Below are positions 55,556 to 64,000 of a DNA stretch of 64,000 bases, one piece after another. This DNA comes from Nocardia yamanashiensis NBRC 100130. GTDB taxonomy: Bacteria; Actinomycetota; Actinomycetes; Mycobacteriales; Mycobacteriaceae. The notes beneath the pieces are model-generated. The model saw nothing but the letters and a program-made list of their open reading frames with translations, had not been told where the DNA came from and ran no database searches. The stretch's first letter is position 1. Each line of letters starts with the position of its first letter. Where the stretch lies: the NCBI RefSeq assembly GCF_001613325.1, contig NZ_BDCD01000002.1, forward strand, positions 1-64,000. Direction: 5' to 3'. Position numbers and translations under genes: made by a program.

Positions 55556-56101
55556 TCAGTCCTGGCAGGCTGCCGAGTCGAGCTTGGCGGTCTTGACGAT
55601 GCTGCAGGCGTAGTTGTGGTCGATCTTCCAGTCGGTGCCGGACGCCACGAAGGTGACCTTGGCGTCGTCGACATTGCTGCCGTCCATGGTGACCTTGGCC
55701 TTGGCGACGAGTTTGCCGTCGGAGGGTTCGCCGACCTCGGTGATCTCGATCTTGACCTTGTTCGCCTTGGCGGCGTCGACGAGTTTGACGGCCAGGTTGG
55801 GATCCAGGTCCACGTTTTCGATCATGGCGGCCTTGGACTTGGCGTCGACAGACGGATCGAAGGCCTTGGTGATCTTGTCGTTCAGTTCCTGCACGGTGGG
55901 CTTGGGCAGGTTGGGCACCGTGGTGGTGGTCGGCGCCTCGCCCTCGGCGTTCTCACCCCCGCCGCTCTCGAACTGGGCGGCGGCGGACGAGGTTGCGGCG
56001 GACTTGCCGGACTCGGCCTCGCTGGTGCTACAGGCGACCAGGCCGAAGGCGGAGGCCGCCAGTGCGAGCGCGGCGGTGGCGCGGAAAACGGTGTGCTTCA
56101 A
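55556..56101 (-). CDS. Secreted lipoprotein, low-molecular-weight antigen Mtb12-like
   Basis: The 181-residue protein has a lipobox FGLVACST, a Ser/Glu/Gly/Thr-rich tether (~26-64) and a ~115-residue domain (PTVQELNDKITKAFDPSVDAKSKAAMIEN, VDDAKVTFVASGTDWKIDHNYACSIV) resembling the Mtb12/CFP-2 family of mycobacterial secreted antigens. A disulfide between the last two Cys (YACSIV, SAACQD) is likely. Role unknown; surface or secreted. Confidence 0.82.
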   Translation of the reverse strand: MKHTVFRATAALALAASAFGLVACSTSEAESGKSAATSSAAAQFESGGGENAEGEAPTTTTVPNLPKPTVQELNDKITKAFDPSVDAKSKAAMIENVDLDPNLAVKLVDAAKANKVKIEITEVGEPSDGKLVAKAKVTMDGSNVDDAKVTFVASGTDWKIDHNYACSIVKTAKLDSAACQD

Positions 56102-56134
56102 CGAATTTCTCCCCGTGATTTCGGAATGCCCGGC

Positions 56135-56536
56135 CTAGACCGCGTGGTTGGACGTGCACGCCCATTTGACGATGGTGGCGTCATTGCCCCGGTTCGCGGC
56201 CACCGCCGCGGACCGCGCCGCGCGCACGTTCGCCGCGGCCCCGCCCGTGTACTGGCGGGCGGACCGGGAGTAGGCGACGGCGCCGCACCCGTTGGACCAC
56301 GACGCGAGCGTCTTGCAGTCGCTGGGACCGCAGGTCGACTGGGAATTGCTGCGCGCCTGCCCCATGGACGAGTAGTCCAGGCTGGTCCCGATATTGCCGG
56401 TCGACGGCGAGACCGAGATCGCGCCGAAATAGACCGGAGCCGCGCCGGCGGAGCCCGCGCTGACCAAAAGTGAACCGGCGGTCGCGGCGATGGCGACCGC
56501 GCCGGTGACGAACTTCTTCAAGATATTGCCCTTCAT
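56135..56536 (-). CDS. Secreted DUF4189-type protein
   Basis: The 133-residue protein has a Sec signal peptide (MKGNILKKFVTGAVAIAATA, cleavage near AGAA) and a DUF4189 domain: YFGAISVSPSTGNIG, CGPSDCKTLASWSNGCGAVAYSR, ATIVKWACTSN, with four cysteines. Members are small exported proteins of unknown role, frequent in Nocardia and mycobacteria. ATG 56536 was preferred; GTG 56551 would add five residues. Confidence 0.85.
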   Translation of the reverse strand: MKGNILKKFVTGAVAIAATAGSLLVSAGSAGAAPVYFGAISVSPSTGNIGTSLDYSSMGQARSNSQSTCGPSDCKTLASWSNGCGAVAYSRSARQYTGGAAANVRAARSAAVAANRGNDATIVKWACTSNHAV

Positions 56537-56794
56537 GTACACACGATCCACGACCCGATGGACCGACTGATCAAGCTACCGATATGAATTGGCCGATGCC
56601 AATTCGAAACGGCGCTCGTAGAAGAGGTTTTCGCCATCCTTGCCCGGATATGCTTATCCCCCTTCCGATTTCATGATCGGAGCGCCGGCTTGTCGTTCAT
56701 GGGGTCATTGGCTTAACGGCGACTGATCCGGGGCATTTCCATTCGGAAGCAGGCGCTTCGAAACCCGTGCTGTGCACCGCCGGCGGTGTCCGAT

Positions 56795-56807
56795 TAGGGT
56801 GACCTTT
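56795..56807 (+). promoter_or_regulatory. -10 box for the leaderless TIGR03085 gene
   Basis: TAGGGT (56795-56800) plus 7 nt reaches ATG 56808 directly. The remaining gap 56537-56794 shows no gene. Confidence 0.6.
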
Positions 56808-57425
56808 ATGAGCATGGCGCAACGGGAACGGCAAGCCCTGGTGCAGGCGATGGCCGCCACCGGTCCGGACGCCCCCACCCTGTGCGGTGAGTGGACGACT
56901 CGCGACCTGGCCGCCCACCTGATCGTGCGTGAACGCCGCCCCGATGCCTCGGCCGGCATCCTGGTCAAACCCCTCGCCTCCTACCTGGACGGCGTGCAGC
57001 AGCGGGTCGCCCGGCGTCCCTACCCGCAGCTGCTGGAAGTGGTGAGCAGCGGCCCGCCCTGGTACCTGCGCCCGGTGGACGCCCTGCTGAACACCACCGA
57101 GATGTTCGTGCACCACGAGGACGTGCGCCGCGGCGCGCCCGGCTGGGAGCCGCGCGAACTGCCCGCCGCCGACGAGGCCCAGCTCTGGAAGATCCTGAAG
57201 GGCTTGGCGCGCATGGCATATCGCAAATCGCCGGTTACCGTCGAGCTGGCCACCCCCGCCGGTGACCGCACCGTCGCGCACCGGGCGGGCGACCGCACCG
57301 TGGTGCTGACCGGCCCGCCGTCGGAGCTGCTGCTGCACGCCTTCGGCCGCAACGAGGTCCGTTTGACCGCCGCCGGTGATCCGGCCGACGTCGACATCGT
57401 GCACGCGCTGGACCGCAGCGTCTGA
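56808..57425 (+). CDS. TIGR03085-type mycothiol/DinB-like metal-binding protein
   Basis: The 205-residue protein has the DinB/maleylpyruvate isomerase-type helical bundle: ERQALVQAMAATGPDAPTLCGEWTTRDLAAHLIVRERR holds the first His ligand, and NTTEMFVHHEDVRR holds the others. This is the TIGR03085 actinobacterial family, relatives of mycothiol-dependent enzymes. Substrate unknown. The start is leaderless. Confidence 0.85.
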   Translation: MSMAQRERQALVQAMAATGPDAPTLCGEWTTRDLAAHLIVRERRPDASAGILVKPLASYLDGVQQRVARRPYPQLLEVVSSGPPWYLRPVDALLNTTEMFVHHEDVRRGAPGWEPRELPAADEAQLWKILKGLARMAYRKSPVTVELATPAGDRTVAHRAGDRTVVLTGPPSELLLHAFGRNEVRLTAAGDPADVDIVHALDRSV

Positions 57426-57486
57426 CCGTCCACCAGGCGGGATCGGATTCCCAATCCGGTTGGCGGCGCGAACACCGATCATGAAA

Positions 57487-57519
57487 CGATCACGCGACGA
57501 ACGGTAACTTTCGTGATCG
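57487..57519. promoter_or_regulatory. Inverted repeat around the -10 of the SARP gene
   Basis: CGATCACG (57487-57494) and CGTGATCG (57512-57519) are perfect inverted repeats with 17 bp between them. TAACTT (57505-57510) between them is a possible -10 box, so a bound protein could block transcription of the gene at 57553. Confidence 0.5.
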
Positions 57520-57552
57520 GCAGGAAGCCCGTGCTGTGATGAGGTGGTCGCA

Positions 57553-60500
57553 ATGTCTTGGCAACTGACGGTTCTCGGACCGGTCGAGTTGAGGTGTGCC
57601 GGCGCGCCGACCGCGCCCATGCCGCCCAAGCAGCAGGCCGCCCTGGTCATGCTGGCGTGCGGGCGCGGGCGCACCGTGTCGGTGGAGGAACTGGTCGACG
57701 GCATCTGGGGCGCGGACCGGCCGTCCTCGGCGGTGGGCGCCCTGCGCAACTACGCGTGGGCGCTGCGCAAACAGCTCGCCGTGCGGCCCGGCACCCTCGA
57801 ATTGACCTCGGAGACGCGCGGATACCGGCTCTCCGGTCCCGTCGAACTCGATATCGACCGGGTCGAGAGCCTGCGCGCCGAAGTCGAACACACCCGCGCC
57901 GCAGGACATCTCGAACATTCCGAGGCCGCGATCCGCGCCGCCCTCGACCTCTGGCGCGGCGACCCGCTGACCGGCGTGCCCGGCCCCTGGGCCGCCACCG
58001 AGCGCGCCCGCCTCCGCCGCCTGCGCCTCAGCCTGGAAGAGGACCTCCTCGAAATCGCCGTCCGCCGCGGCGACTACTCACGCGCCATCGCCGACCTGAC
58101 CGCCCTGATCGCCGCCGACCCGCACAGCGAACGCCTGCGCGGCCTCCTGATGACCGCCCTGTACCGAGCCGGGCGGCGCACCGAAGCCCTAGAGGAATAC
58201 CAGCGCATCCGCCGCCTCCTGGTGTCGGAGCAAGGCATCGAACCCGGTCCGGTCCTCCTGGAACTGCACCGCCAGATCCTGGCCGACGAACTCCCCGCCA
58301 CCGATACCGCCCCGCCGACGGCGAGCGCCCCCAAACCCGCGCAATTGCCCCCGGACGCAGCCGATTTCACCGGCCGCCAAGATATGGTCCGCGAACTCTG
58401 CGCACTCCTGACCGCCAGCCCTACCGCACCGACCACCGCGCCTGCCTCGGAACCGACTGCCGCGCTCGGGGTTGCGCCCGCGCCGGAGTCCGAGGCCGCG
58501 TCGCTCACGCGGCCTGCTGCTACGTCCGGAGTTGCGCCTGCACCGGCTTCTGACGCTCCGTTGGCCACGGGGCTGACTGTCGCGCCCGGAGTTGCGCCCG
58601 CGTCGGTGGCCGGCGCCGCGTCGGTCACGGGGCCTGCCGCCACGTCTGCGGGCGTGACGGCGTCTACCGTCACTTCTGCCACGGCGTCGGTCCGCATCAC
58701 CGAGACCGCACCCGCGGCTGAGCCCATCGCCGGTGACGGGCGCGGGTGGCGGGACGACCGGGGCGGGCAGGCCGGTGCGCCGCCGATCGTTGCCATCTCA
58801 GGGATGGGGGGCGTCGGGAAGACCACGTTGGCTTTGCATGTGGCGCACCGGGTTCGGGACCACTATGGCGACGGGCAGCTTTATGTGGATCTGCAGGGCG
58901 CGGGGGAGGAGCCTGCTGATCCTGAGCACGTGTTGGGGGCGTTTCTGCGGGCGCTCGGGGTGCCGCAGCGGGAGGTGCCGGGGGGTGTAGCCGAGCGGGC
59001 TGCGTTGTTCCGGTCTGCGATGAGCGGGCGGCGGATGCTGATTCTGCTCGATAATGCCGCTGATGCGGCGCAGGTGGTGCCGTTGTTGCCGGGGGAGCCG
59101 GGGTGCGCGGTGCTGGTTACCGCGCGGCGGCCGCTCACTGCGTTGCCGGGGGTGCGGACGGCTGCGCTCAAGGTGCTCGATATTGCCGAGGGGGTGGAGC
59201 TTTTCACTCGGATCGTCGGATCGGATCGGGTGGCGGGTGAGCCGGAGGCGGCGCGGCGGATTGTGGAGTTGTGTGGGCTGTTGCCGATGGCGGTGCGGAT
59301 CGTGGCGGCGCGGGTGGCGGCGCGGCCGCGGTGGACGTTGATTTCCGAGGCGGATCGGCTGGCCGCGGATCGGCATGATCTGGATCGGTTCCGGGTGGGG
59401 GATCTGGCGCTGACCGCGGCGTTCCGGGCGGGGTATGCGCAGTTGCCCGGGGAGGCGGCGCGGGCGTTCCGGTTGCTGGCCATGGCGGATCTGCCGGATC
59501 TGTCGCTGGCGGCGACTTCGGCGGTGCTCGATACCACCGAGCCGATGGCCGAGGATCTGTGCGAGGAGCTGGTGGATCGCGGCATGCTCGAGAGCGTGGG
59601 GCGCGGGCGGTATCACTATCACGATCTGATGCGGCTTTTCGCGCTCGGGCATCGCGCCGACGCGGGGGTGGATGTGACCGCGCGGCTGCTGGACTACTAC
59701 CTGGCCACCATGAAAACCGTGCTGCGCGTGCGGCATCCGGGGCTGCGGCTGGCGCTCGCGCCGACCGGGCATCCGGGAACCCGGGCGGTCGGTCTGGATG
59801 CCACCTGTGATTTCCTGCACGTGGAACGCCGCAATCTGATCGCGCTGTACCGCCTCGCCGCCGCGGGCGAACCGCATCACCGCACGCTCGCCGCCGATCT
59901 CGCGCTGGCGGTGGGGGAGACCATGCTGGCCGGAGACTCCACGGTCGATATCGAGAAGGCCCTGGAAGAACTCATCCACGCCGCCGAACTCGACGGCAAT
60001 GTGGTTGCGGCGCAGCGGGCCCGCCTGGCCCTGGTTTTCGCCCTGGTCGCCGAACTCGGTGAACCGCAGCGCGCGGACGCCCACGTGCAGCGGCTCCTCA
60101 CGGAGGTGAACCCGGACGCCGAACCCTGGGTCGCGGGCTGTTCACACCTGTTCGCCGGTGTGATCGCGCTGCACCAGCACGATCCCAACCGCGCCGCCAC
60201 CCATTCCGCCGCCGCCCTCGGCCTCTACCGCGCCGGCGCCAGCCCCGAATGCGTGCGCGTCGCGTATTCCTTCCTCGCCCAGGCGTATTCGGCCGCCGGC
60301 CGCAATCGCGATTCCCTGGCCGCCGCCGCCCGCGCGGTGGTCGGCGACAGTCACCCCGGCACCCGCCGCAATGTCATGTGGGCGCTCACCGAAGCCGCCT
60401 GGGTGATGAGCAGCGAAGGCGAAGCCGAACTCGGCACCCATCTGTTCGATCTGGCCCTGCACGCCGCCCAGCGCGCCGGCAGCAGCCGTTTCGAATCCAC

Positions 60501-60792
60501 CATCCACACCCGCGCTGCCCTCGCCCACCTCAGCGCCGGCCGCCTCTCCCAAGCCGCCGAACAGGCCGAACGCGCCGAAGCCACCCGCGATTCCGGCCGC
60601 ATCGACCACCTGCACACCTACAACATGCTGGTCCGCTACACCGCCCTGCGCAGCCTCGGCCGCAATGTCGATGCCGCCGAATGCTATCGAGCCGCCACCA
60701 GCGAAATCCCCGACTTCGACGCCGCCCTCACCCGCTGGACGGCCATGGCCCGCAAGCCCGAACGCGCCCCGCGCCTCCCCGCCGTCCACTGA
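57553..60792 (+). CDS. SARP/AfsR-type regulator with NB-ARC ATPase and TPR domains
   Basis: The 1079-residue protein has an OmpR-like winged helix (~1-95: LTVLGPVELR, SVEELVDGIWG, LRNYAWALRKQL) and a BTAD domain (~100-255, IAVRRGDYSRAIADLTALIAADPHSERLRGLL). Next is an Ala/Pro/Thr/Ser/Val-rich linker (~260-400) with imperfect repeats around GVAPA. The NB-ARC ATPase follows with Walker A GMGGVGKTTLAL (~415) and ILLDNAAD, and a C-terminal TPR-like helical region. AfsR-type proteins activate secondary metabolism or development on ATP binding. No biosynthetic cluster is in the window. Confidence 0.88.
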   Translation: MSWQLTVLGPVELRCAGAPTAPMPPKQQAALVMLACGRGRTVSVEELVDGIWGADRPSSAVGALRNYAWALRKQLAVRPGTLELTSETRGYRLSGPVELDIDRVESLRAEVEHTRAAGHLEHSEAAIRAALDLWRGDPLTGVPGPWAATERARLRRLRLSLEEDLLEIAVRRGDYSRAIADLTALIAADPHSERLRGLLMTALYRAGRRTEALEEYQRIRRLLVSEQGIEPGPVLLELHRQILADELPATDTAPPTASAPKPAQLPPDAADFTGRQDMVRELCALLTASPTAPTTAPASEPTAALGVAPAPESEAASLTRPAATSGVAPAPASDAPLATGLTVAPGVAPASVAGAASVTGPAATSAGVTASTVTSATASVRITETAPAAEPIAGDGRGWRDDRGGQAGAPPIVAISGMGGVGKTTLALHVAHRVRDHYGDGQLYVDLQGAGEEPADPEHVLGAFLRALGVPQREVPGGVAERAALFRSAMSGRRMLILLDNAADAAQVVPLLPGEPGCAVLVTARRPLTALPGVRTAALKVLDIAEGVELFTRIVGSDRVAGEPEAARRIVELCGLLPMAVRIVAARVAARPRWTLISEADRLAADRHDLDRFRVGDLALTAAFRAGYAQLPGEAARAFRLLAMADLPDLSLAATSAVLDTTEPMAEDLCEELVDRGMLESVGRGRYHYHDLMRLFALGHRADAGVDVTARLLDYYLATMKTVLRVRHPGLRLALAPTGHPGTRAVGLDATCDFLHVERRNLIALYRLAAAGEPHHRTLAADLALAVGETMLAGDSTVDIEKALEELIHAAELDGNVVAAQRARLALVFALVAELGEPQRADAHVQRLLTEVNPDAEPWVAGCSHLFAGVIALHQHDPNRAATHSAAALGLYRAGASPECVRVAYSFLAQAYSAAGRNRDSLAAAARAVVGDSHPGTRRNVMWALTEAAWVMSSEGEAELGTHLFDLALHAAQRAGSSRFESTIHTRAALAHLSAGRLSQAAEQAERAEATRDSGRIDHLHTYNMLVRYTALRSLGRNVDAAECYRAATSEIPDFDAALTRWTAMARKPERAPRLPAVH

Positions 60793-60913
60793 CTCACCCG
60801 CCCGGTCACAGGCCGAAAGGTCATTGTTTTCGGGCTGGGGGTGTGGCCGGTTCGACAATGTCTGGAATGGGTGGGTCGTGTGTTGCGGATGGTCCGTATG
60901 GGGCGGTTGCGGC

Positions 60914-60926
60914 TAGCCTGGACCGC
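60914..60926 (+). promoter_or_regulatory. -10 box for leaderless ftsK
   Basis: TAGCCT (60914-60919) plus 7 nt leads to ATG 60927, identical in form to dapA. Confidence 0.6.
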
Positions 60927-63536
60927 ATGGCAGGTAAGGCCCGCGGCACCGCAACGTCACGTTCGCGCGGGGGATCGGCGCGGGGGCAGGCTCCGGCACG
61001 GTCCCAGGCGCGGGCTCCGCGCACGCCCGCGAAGGCTCCGGCGCGTAAGCGCGCTCCGGCAGCGGGGAGGTCCGCGGCGGCGCGGCGGCCGGCGCCGCGA
61101 CGGCAGTCGAACACCGCGCCATTGGCGGTGGTGCGGCGGGGCGTGAGCAGCGGATGGAACATGCTGGCGCGCGGGCTGGGGGCGAGTACGCGAGCGGTGA
61201 GCCGGGCGGGGGAGATCGAGCACGGGCATCGGCGGGACGGGATCGCGCTGGGGCTGGTGGCTTTCGCGGTGGTGATCGCGGCGGCGGTGTGGTTCGCGGC
61301 GGGCGGTCCGGTCGGCGGCTGGGTCGATACCGTGGTGCGGTGGGTGGCCGGATCCGCTTCGGCGGGGCTGCCTTTCGTTGCGGTGACCATCGCGGTGATC
61401 CTCATGCGCACCGAACCGCAGCCCGAGATCCGGCCCCGGTTGATTCTGGGCGGCCTGCTCATGGGCCTGCCGGTCCTGGGACTCTGGCATCTGGCGGCCG
61501 GCGCGCCCACCGATTCGCACGGCCGCGCGCACGCGGCCGGATTCGCCGGCTACGTGATCGGCGGTCCGTTGCGGGACGGTCTGAGCGGCTGGCTGGCCGT
61601 GCCATTGCTGCTGCTGGCCATCGGTTTCGGCATTCTGCTGGTCACCGGCACCACGGTGCGCGAGGTGCCCGAGCGGCTGCGCGAGATCTTCGGCACGGGC
61701 GCGGGCGGCGACGAATACGAACGCTATTCGGACGAACCGGGCCTCTACGATCCCGCCAACTACGACGCGGACGGCTTCCCGCTGCACCGCCCCGAGGTGC
61801 GCCGGCGCGGGCGCACCCCGAAGGAGAACTATCCGCCGGACGAGTTCGGCGGTTCCGACGCGGCCACCGAGGTCATCGGCGAACCGCCTTTGCAGGACGC
61901 CAAATCCATTGCCAAGGAGACCGCTCCGGAACCGGAGCAGCCGAAACCCAAGCCCCGCAAGGCCCCCAAGGTCATCGACCAGACCCCGCCGCCGCCGGAA
62001 CCGCAGCAGCTGGAGTTCGTCACCGAACGCGAGGTGGAGGGCGACTACCATCTGCCCCCGCTGACCCTGCTCACCGACGGCGATCCGCCCAAGAAGCGCA
62101 GCGCGGCGAACGAATCGATGATCGAGGCCATCACCGAGGTGCTGGTGCAGTTCAAGATCGACGCCGCGGTCACCGGTTTCGTGCGCGGCCCGACCGTCAC
62201 CCGCTACGAGGTCGAACTGGGCCCCGGCGTCAAGGTCGAGAAGATCACCGCCCTGGCCCGCAATATCGCCTATGCCGTGGCCACCGAGAACGTCCGCCTG
62301 CTGGCCCCCATCCCCGGCAAGTCCGCGGTGGGCATCGAGGTCCCGAACTCCGATCGCGAACTGGTGCGCCTGGCCGACGTGCTCAAGGCCCCGTCGACCC
62401 GGAACGACCATCACCCCTTGGTGATCGGCCTGGGCAAGAACATCGAGGGCGAGTTCGTCTGCGCCAACCTGGCCAAGATGCCGCACCTGCTGGTGGCGGG
62501 CTCCACCGGTTCCGGTAAGTCGAGTTTCGTGAACTCCATGCTGGTTTCGCTGCTGCAGCGCGCGACGCCGGACGAGGTGCGCATGATCCTCATCGACCCC
62601 AAGATGGTGGAACTCACCCCGTACGAAGGCATTCCGCACCTGATCACCCCCATCATCACCCAGCCCAAGAAGGCCGCTGCCGCGCTGGCCTGGCTGGTGG
62701 AGGAGATGGAACAGCGGTACATGGACATGCAGGCCAACAAGGTCCGCCATATCGACGACTTCAACCGCAAGGTCAAGTCGGGGCAGATCACCGCGCCGCT
62801 GGGCAGTGAACGGGTGTACAAGCCGTACCCGTACATCCTGGCCATCGTCGACGAGCTCGCCGACCTCATGATGACCGCGCCGCGCGACGTCGAGGACGCC
62901 ATCGTCCGCATCACCCAGAAGGCCCGTGCGGCAGGCATTCACCTGGTGCTGGCCACCCAGCGCCCGTCGGTGGACGTGGTCACCGGTCTGATCAAGACCA
63001 ATGTGCCGTCCCGCCTGGCCTTCGCGACCTCGTCGCTGACCGACTCGCGAGTCATTCTCGATCAGCCCGGCGCGGAGAAGCTGATCGGTATGGGCGACGG
63101 CCTGTTCCTGCCCATGGGCGCGAACAAGCCGACCCGTCTGCAGGGCGCGTTCATCTCCGACGAGGAAATCCACGCCATCGTGGAATTCACCAAGGATCAG
63201 AAGGAACCCGACTATCAGGAGGGCGTCACCGCCGCCAAGGCCGGGGAGAAGAAGGACGTCGACCCGGATATCGGCGACGACCTGGACCTGCTGCTGCAGG
63301 CCACCGAACTGGTCGTCACCTCCCAGTTCGGCTCCACCTCCATGCTGCAGCGCAAGCTGCGGGTCGGCTTCGCCAAGGCGGGCCGCCTGATGGATCTGAT
63401 GGAGACCCGCGGCGTGGTGGGCCCGAGCGAAGGCTCCAAGGCCCGCGATGTGCTCATCAAACCCGATGAGCTGGACGGGGTTTTGTGGTCGATCCGCGGC
63501 GGCGGCGAACCGTCCGCCGCGGACGACGAGGACTGA
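60927..63536 (+). CDS. ftsK: DNA translocase FtsK/SpoIIIE
   Basis: The 869-residue protein begins with a basic Ala/Arg/Pro leader (~1-75), then four to five membrane helices (~105-260), an acidic/Pro-rich linker (~270-385), and the motor domain with Walker A AGSTGSGKSS (~523), Walker B ILAIVDELADLMM and LATQRPSVDVVTGLIK. The C-terminal gamma winged-helix (~800-869, TSMLQRKLRVGFAKAGRLMDLMETRGVVGP) reads KOPS-like polarity signals. It pumps the chromosome through the septum and activates XerCD at dif. The order rnj then ftsK matches mycobacteria, but with insertions. Confidence 0.96.
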   Translation: MAGKARGTATSRSRGGSARGQAPARSQARAPRTPAKAPARKRAPAAGRSAAARRPAPRRQSNTAPLAVVRRGVSSGWNMLARGLGASTRAVSRAGEIEHGHRRDGIALGLVAFAVVIAAAVWFAAGGPVGGWVDTVVRWVAGSASAGLPFVAVTIAVILMRTEPQPEIRPRLILGGLLMGLPVLGLWHLAAGAPTDSHGRAHAAGFAGYVIGGPLRDGLSGWLAVPLLLLAIGFGILLVTGTTVREVPERLREIFGTGAGGDEYERYSDEPGLYDPANYDADGFPLHRPEVRRRGRTPKENYPPDEFGGSDAATEVIGEPPLQDAKSIAKETAPEPEQPKPKPRKAPKVIDQTPPPPEPQQLEFVTEREVEGDYHLPPLTLLTDGDPPKKRSAANESMIEAITEVLVQFKIDAAVTGFVRGPTVTRYEVELGPGVKVEKITALARNIAYAVATENVRLLAPIPGKSAVGIEVPNSDRELVRLADVLKAPSTRNDHHPLVIGLGKNIEGEFVCANLAKMPHLLVAGSTGSGKSSFVNSMLVSLLQRATPDEVRMILIDPKMVELTPYEGIPHLITPIITQPKKAAAALAWLVEEMEQRYMDMQANKVRHIDDFNRKVKSGQITAPLGSERVYKPYPYILAIVDELADLMMTAPRDVEDAIVRITQKARAAGIHLVLATQRPSVDVVTGLIKTNVPSRLAFATSSLTDSRVILDQPGAEKLIGMGDGLFLPMGANKPTRLQGAFISDEEIHAIVEFTKDQKEPDYQEGVTAAKAGEKKDVDPDIGDDLDLLLQATELVVTSQFGSTSMLQRKLRVGFAKAGRLMDLMETRGVVGPSEGSKARDVLIKPDELDGVLWSIRGGGEPSAADDED

Positions 63537-63549
63537 CGCCTCAGTCCTC
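63528..63549. terminator. Bidirectional hairpin formed by two stop codons
   Basis: GAGGACTGA (63528-63536, ending with the ftsK stop) and TCAGTCCTC (63541-63549, starting with the opposing stop) are perfect inverted repeats separated by CGCC. It would form the same short stem in both transcripts. Confidence 0.55.
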
Positions 63550-64000
63550 CAGCGCGAGCGCCTGCCGGATGCTGATGCGGCCCTGGGTCTGCATCAGCGA
63601 ACGGCGGTAGATCTTCTCGGCGAGCACCACGGTGCCGTAGGTCGCGGCGGCCATGACGGCCAGGGCGAGCAACGGCTCCCACCAGGCGGCGGTACCGGCG
63701 GCCAGGCGGCTGGGCATGGCCACCACCGAGACGATCGGCACATACGACGCGATGGTCAAGGCCGTGCCGGACAGGAAGATGCCGGCGAACAGCACCGCCA
63801 TCAGGAACATGGTCAACGGCGTCGAGGTGGCCTGCAGATCCTCGTTGCGGGTGGCCACCGCGCCCGCCACCGCCCACAGGCTGGCCAGGGCGAGGAAGCC
63901 GACGACGAAGAACACCACGAACCAGCCCGCGGCCCCGCCCACCTGGCGGATCTGATCGGCCTTGCCGGTGGCGGCGAGTCCGGCCAGGCCCGCGGCGACG
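63541..64000 (-). CDS. ABC-2-type permease, C-terminal part (5' end outside window)
   Basis: The frame stays open to the window edge. At least 153 residues are visible with three to four membrane helices: GWFVVFFVVGFLALASLWAVAG, LTMFLMAVLFAGIFLSG, IASYVPIVSVVAMPSRLAAG and WWEPLLALAVMAAATYGTVVLAEKIY. SLMQTQGRISIRQAL at the end is typical of NatB-like ABC-2 export permeases. An ATPase partner is expected beyond the window. Confidence 0.8.
   Translation of the reverse strand, partial: VAAGLAGLAATGKADQIRQVGGAAGWFVVFFVVGFLALASLWAVAGAVATRNEDLQATSTPLTMFLMAVLFAGIFLSGTALTIASYVPIVSVVAMPSRLAAGTAAWWEPLLALAVMAAATYGTVVLAEKIYRRSLMQTQGRISIRQALALED

Noticed and set aside
57553..60792. Antiphage NLR-type defence protein based on the NB-ARC domain
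   Set aside because: The N-terminal OmpR-like and BTAD domains identify it as a SARP/AfsR regulator; no effector domain or defence neighbours are seen.
60957..63173. A 738-codon open frame antisense to ftsK
   Set aside because: It shadows a well-recognised FtsK motor; composition is His/Arg/Gly-biased with no motif.

Overview
The window is a high-GC actinobacterial chromosome segment, most probably from Nocardia or a close relative in the Mycobacteriales. Conserved gene runs match the Mycobacterium tuberculosis order: pptH, pptT, truB; mntR/sirR, ribF, rpsO, pnp, M16 peptidase; dapB with a small membrane protein; and dapA, rnj, ftsK. Mtb12-like and DUF4189-type secreted proteins, a SARP regulator with an NB-ARC module and a DUF222/HNH (13E12-type) gene fit the same group. 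No rRNA, tRNA, CRISPR array or prophage was recognised.

Layout. 1-1282: end of an unrecognised protein whose last 215 bp is tandemly duplicated, then a gene-free stretch. 1283-9134: the phosphopantetheine pair pptH and pptT (with truB) is split by a molybdenum-hydroxylase cluster (xdhC plus a three-subunit PaoABC-like aldehyde oxidoreductase). 9239-11772: lipoprotein, LysR regulator, SDR. 11769-18055: metal regulator, riboflavin kinase/FAD synthetase, S15, PNPase and M16 peptidase. 18132-31061: receptor Ser/Thr kinase, TerD-VWA protein, GNAT, ArsR with an MFS pump, pentapeptide protein, two secreted lipoproteins, alcohol dehydrogenase, dapB. 31109-32922: a DUF222/HNH gene flanked by about 103-bp inverted repeats, the best candidate for an undescribed mobile element. 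33001-39225: a tight allantoin-use operon (permease, racemase, DUF6986 aldolase-like protein, allantoicase, allantoinase) with a GntR regulator. 39284-41238: MarR with a DHA2 pump. 41216-43920: a roadblock/DUF4388 cluster. 43921-45780: a second-type methionyl-tRNA synthetase behind what looks like a Met-codon leader-peptide attenuator. 45777-51743: flotillin with an NfeD-like partner, two small proteins, and a response regulator, histidine kinase and kinase-like degenerate protein. 51750-55359: RHH protein, dapA, rnj. 55556-64000: two secreted proteins, a TIGR03085 protein, the large SARP regulator, ftsK and the end of an ABC-2 permease.

How the parts work together. The core genes cover translation and RNA turnover (rpsO, pnp, rnj, truB), lysine/diaminopimelate synthesis (dapA, dapB), flavin cofactors (ribF), carrier-protein activation (pptT against pptH) and chromosome segregation (ftsK). 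Accessory blocks with their own regulators sit between them. A recurring signal is a -10 box TANNNT placed exactly 6 or 7 nt before an ATG/GTG. It occurs at 13 places, indicates leaderless transcripts and was used to choose several starts.
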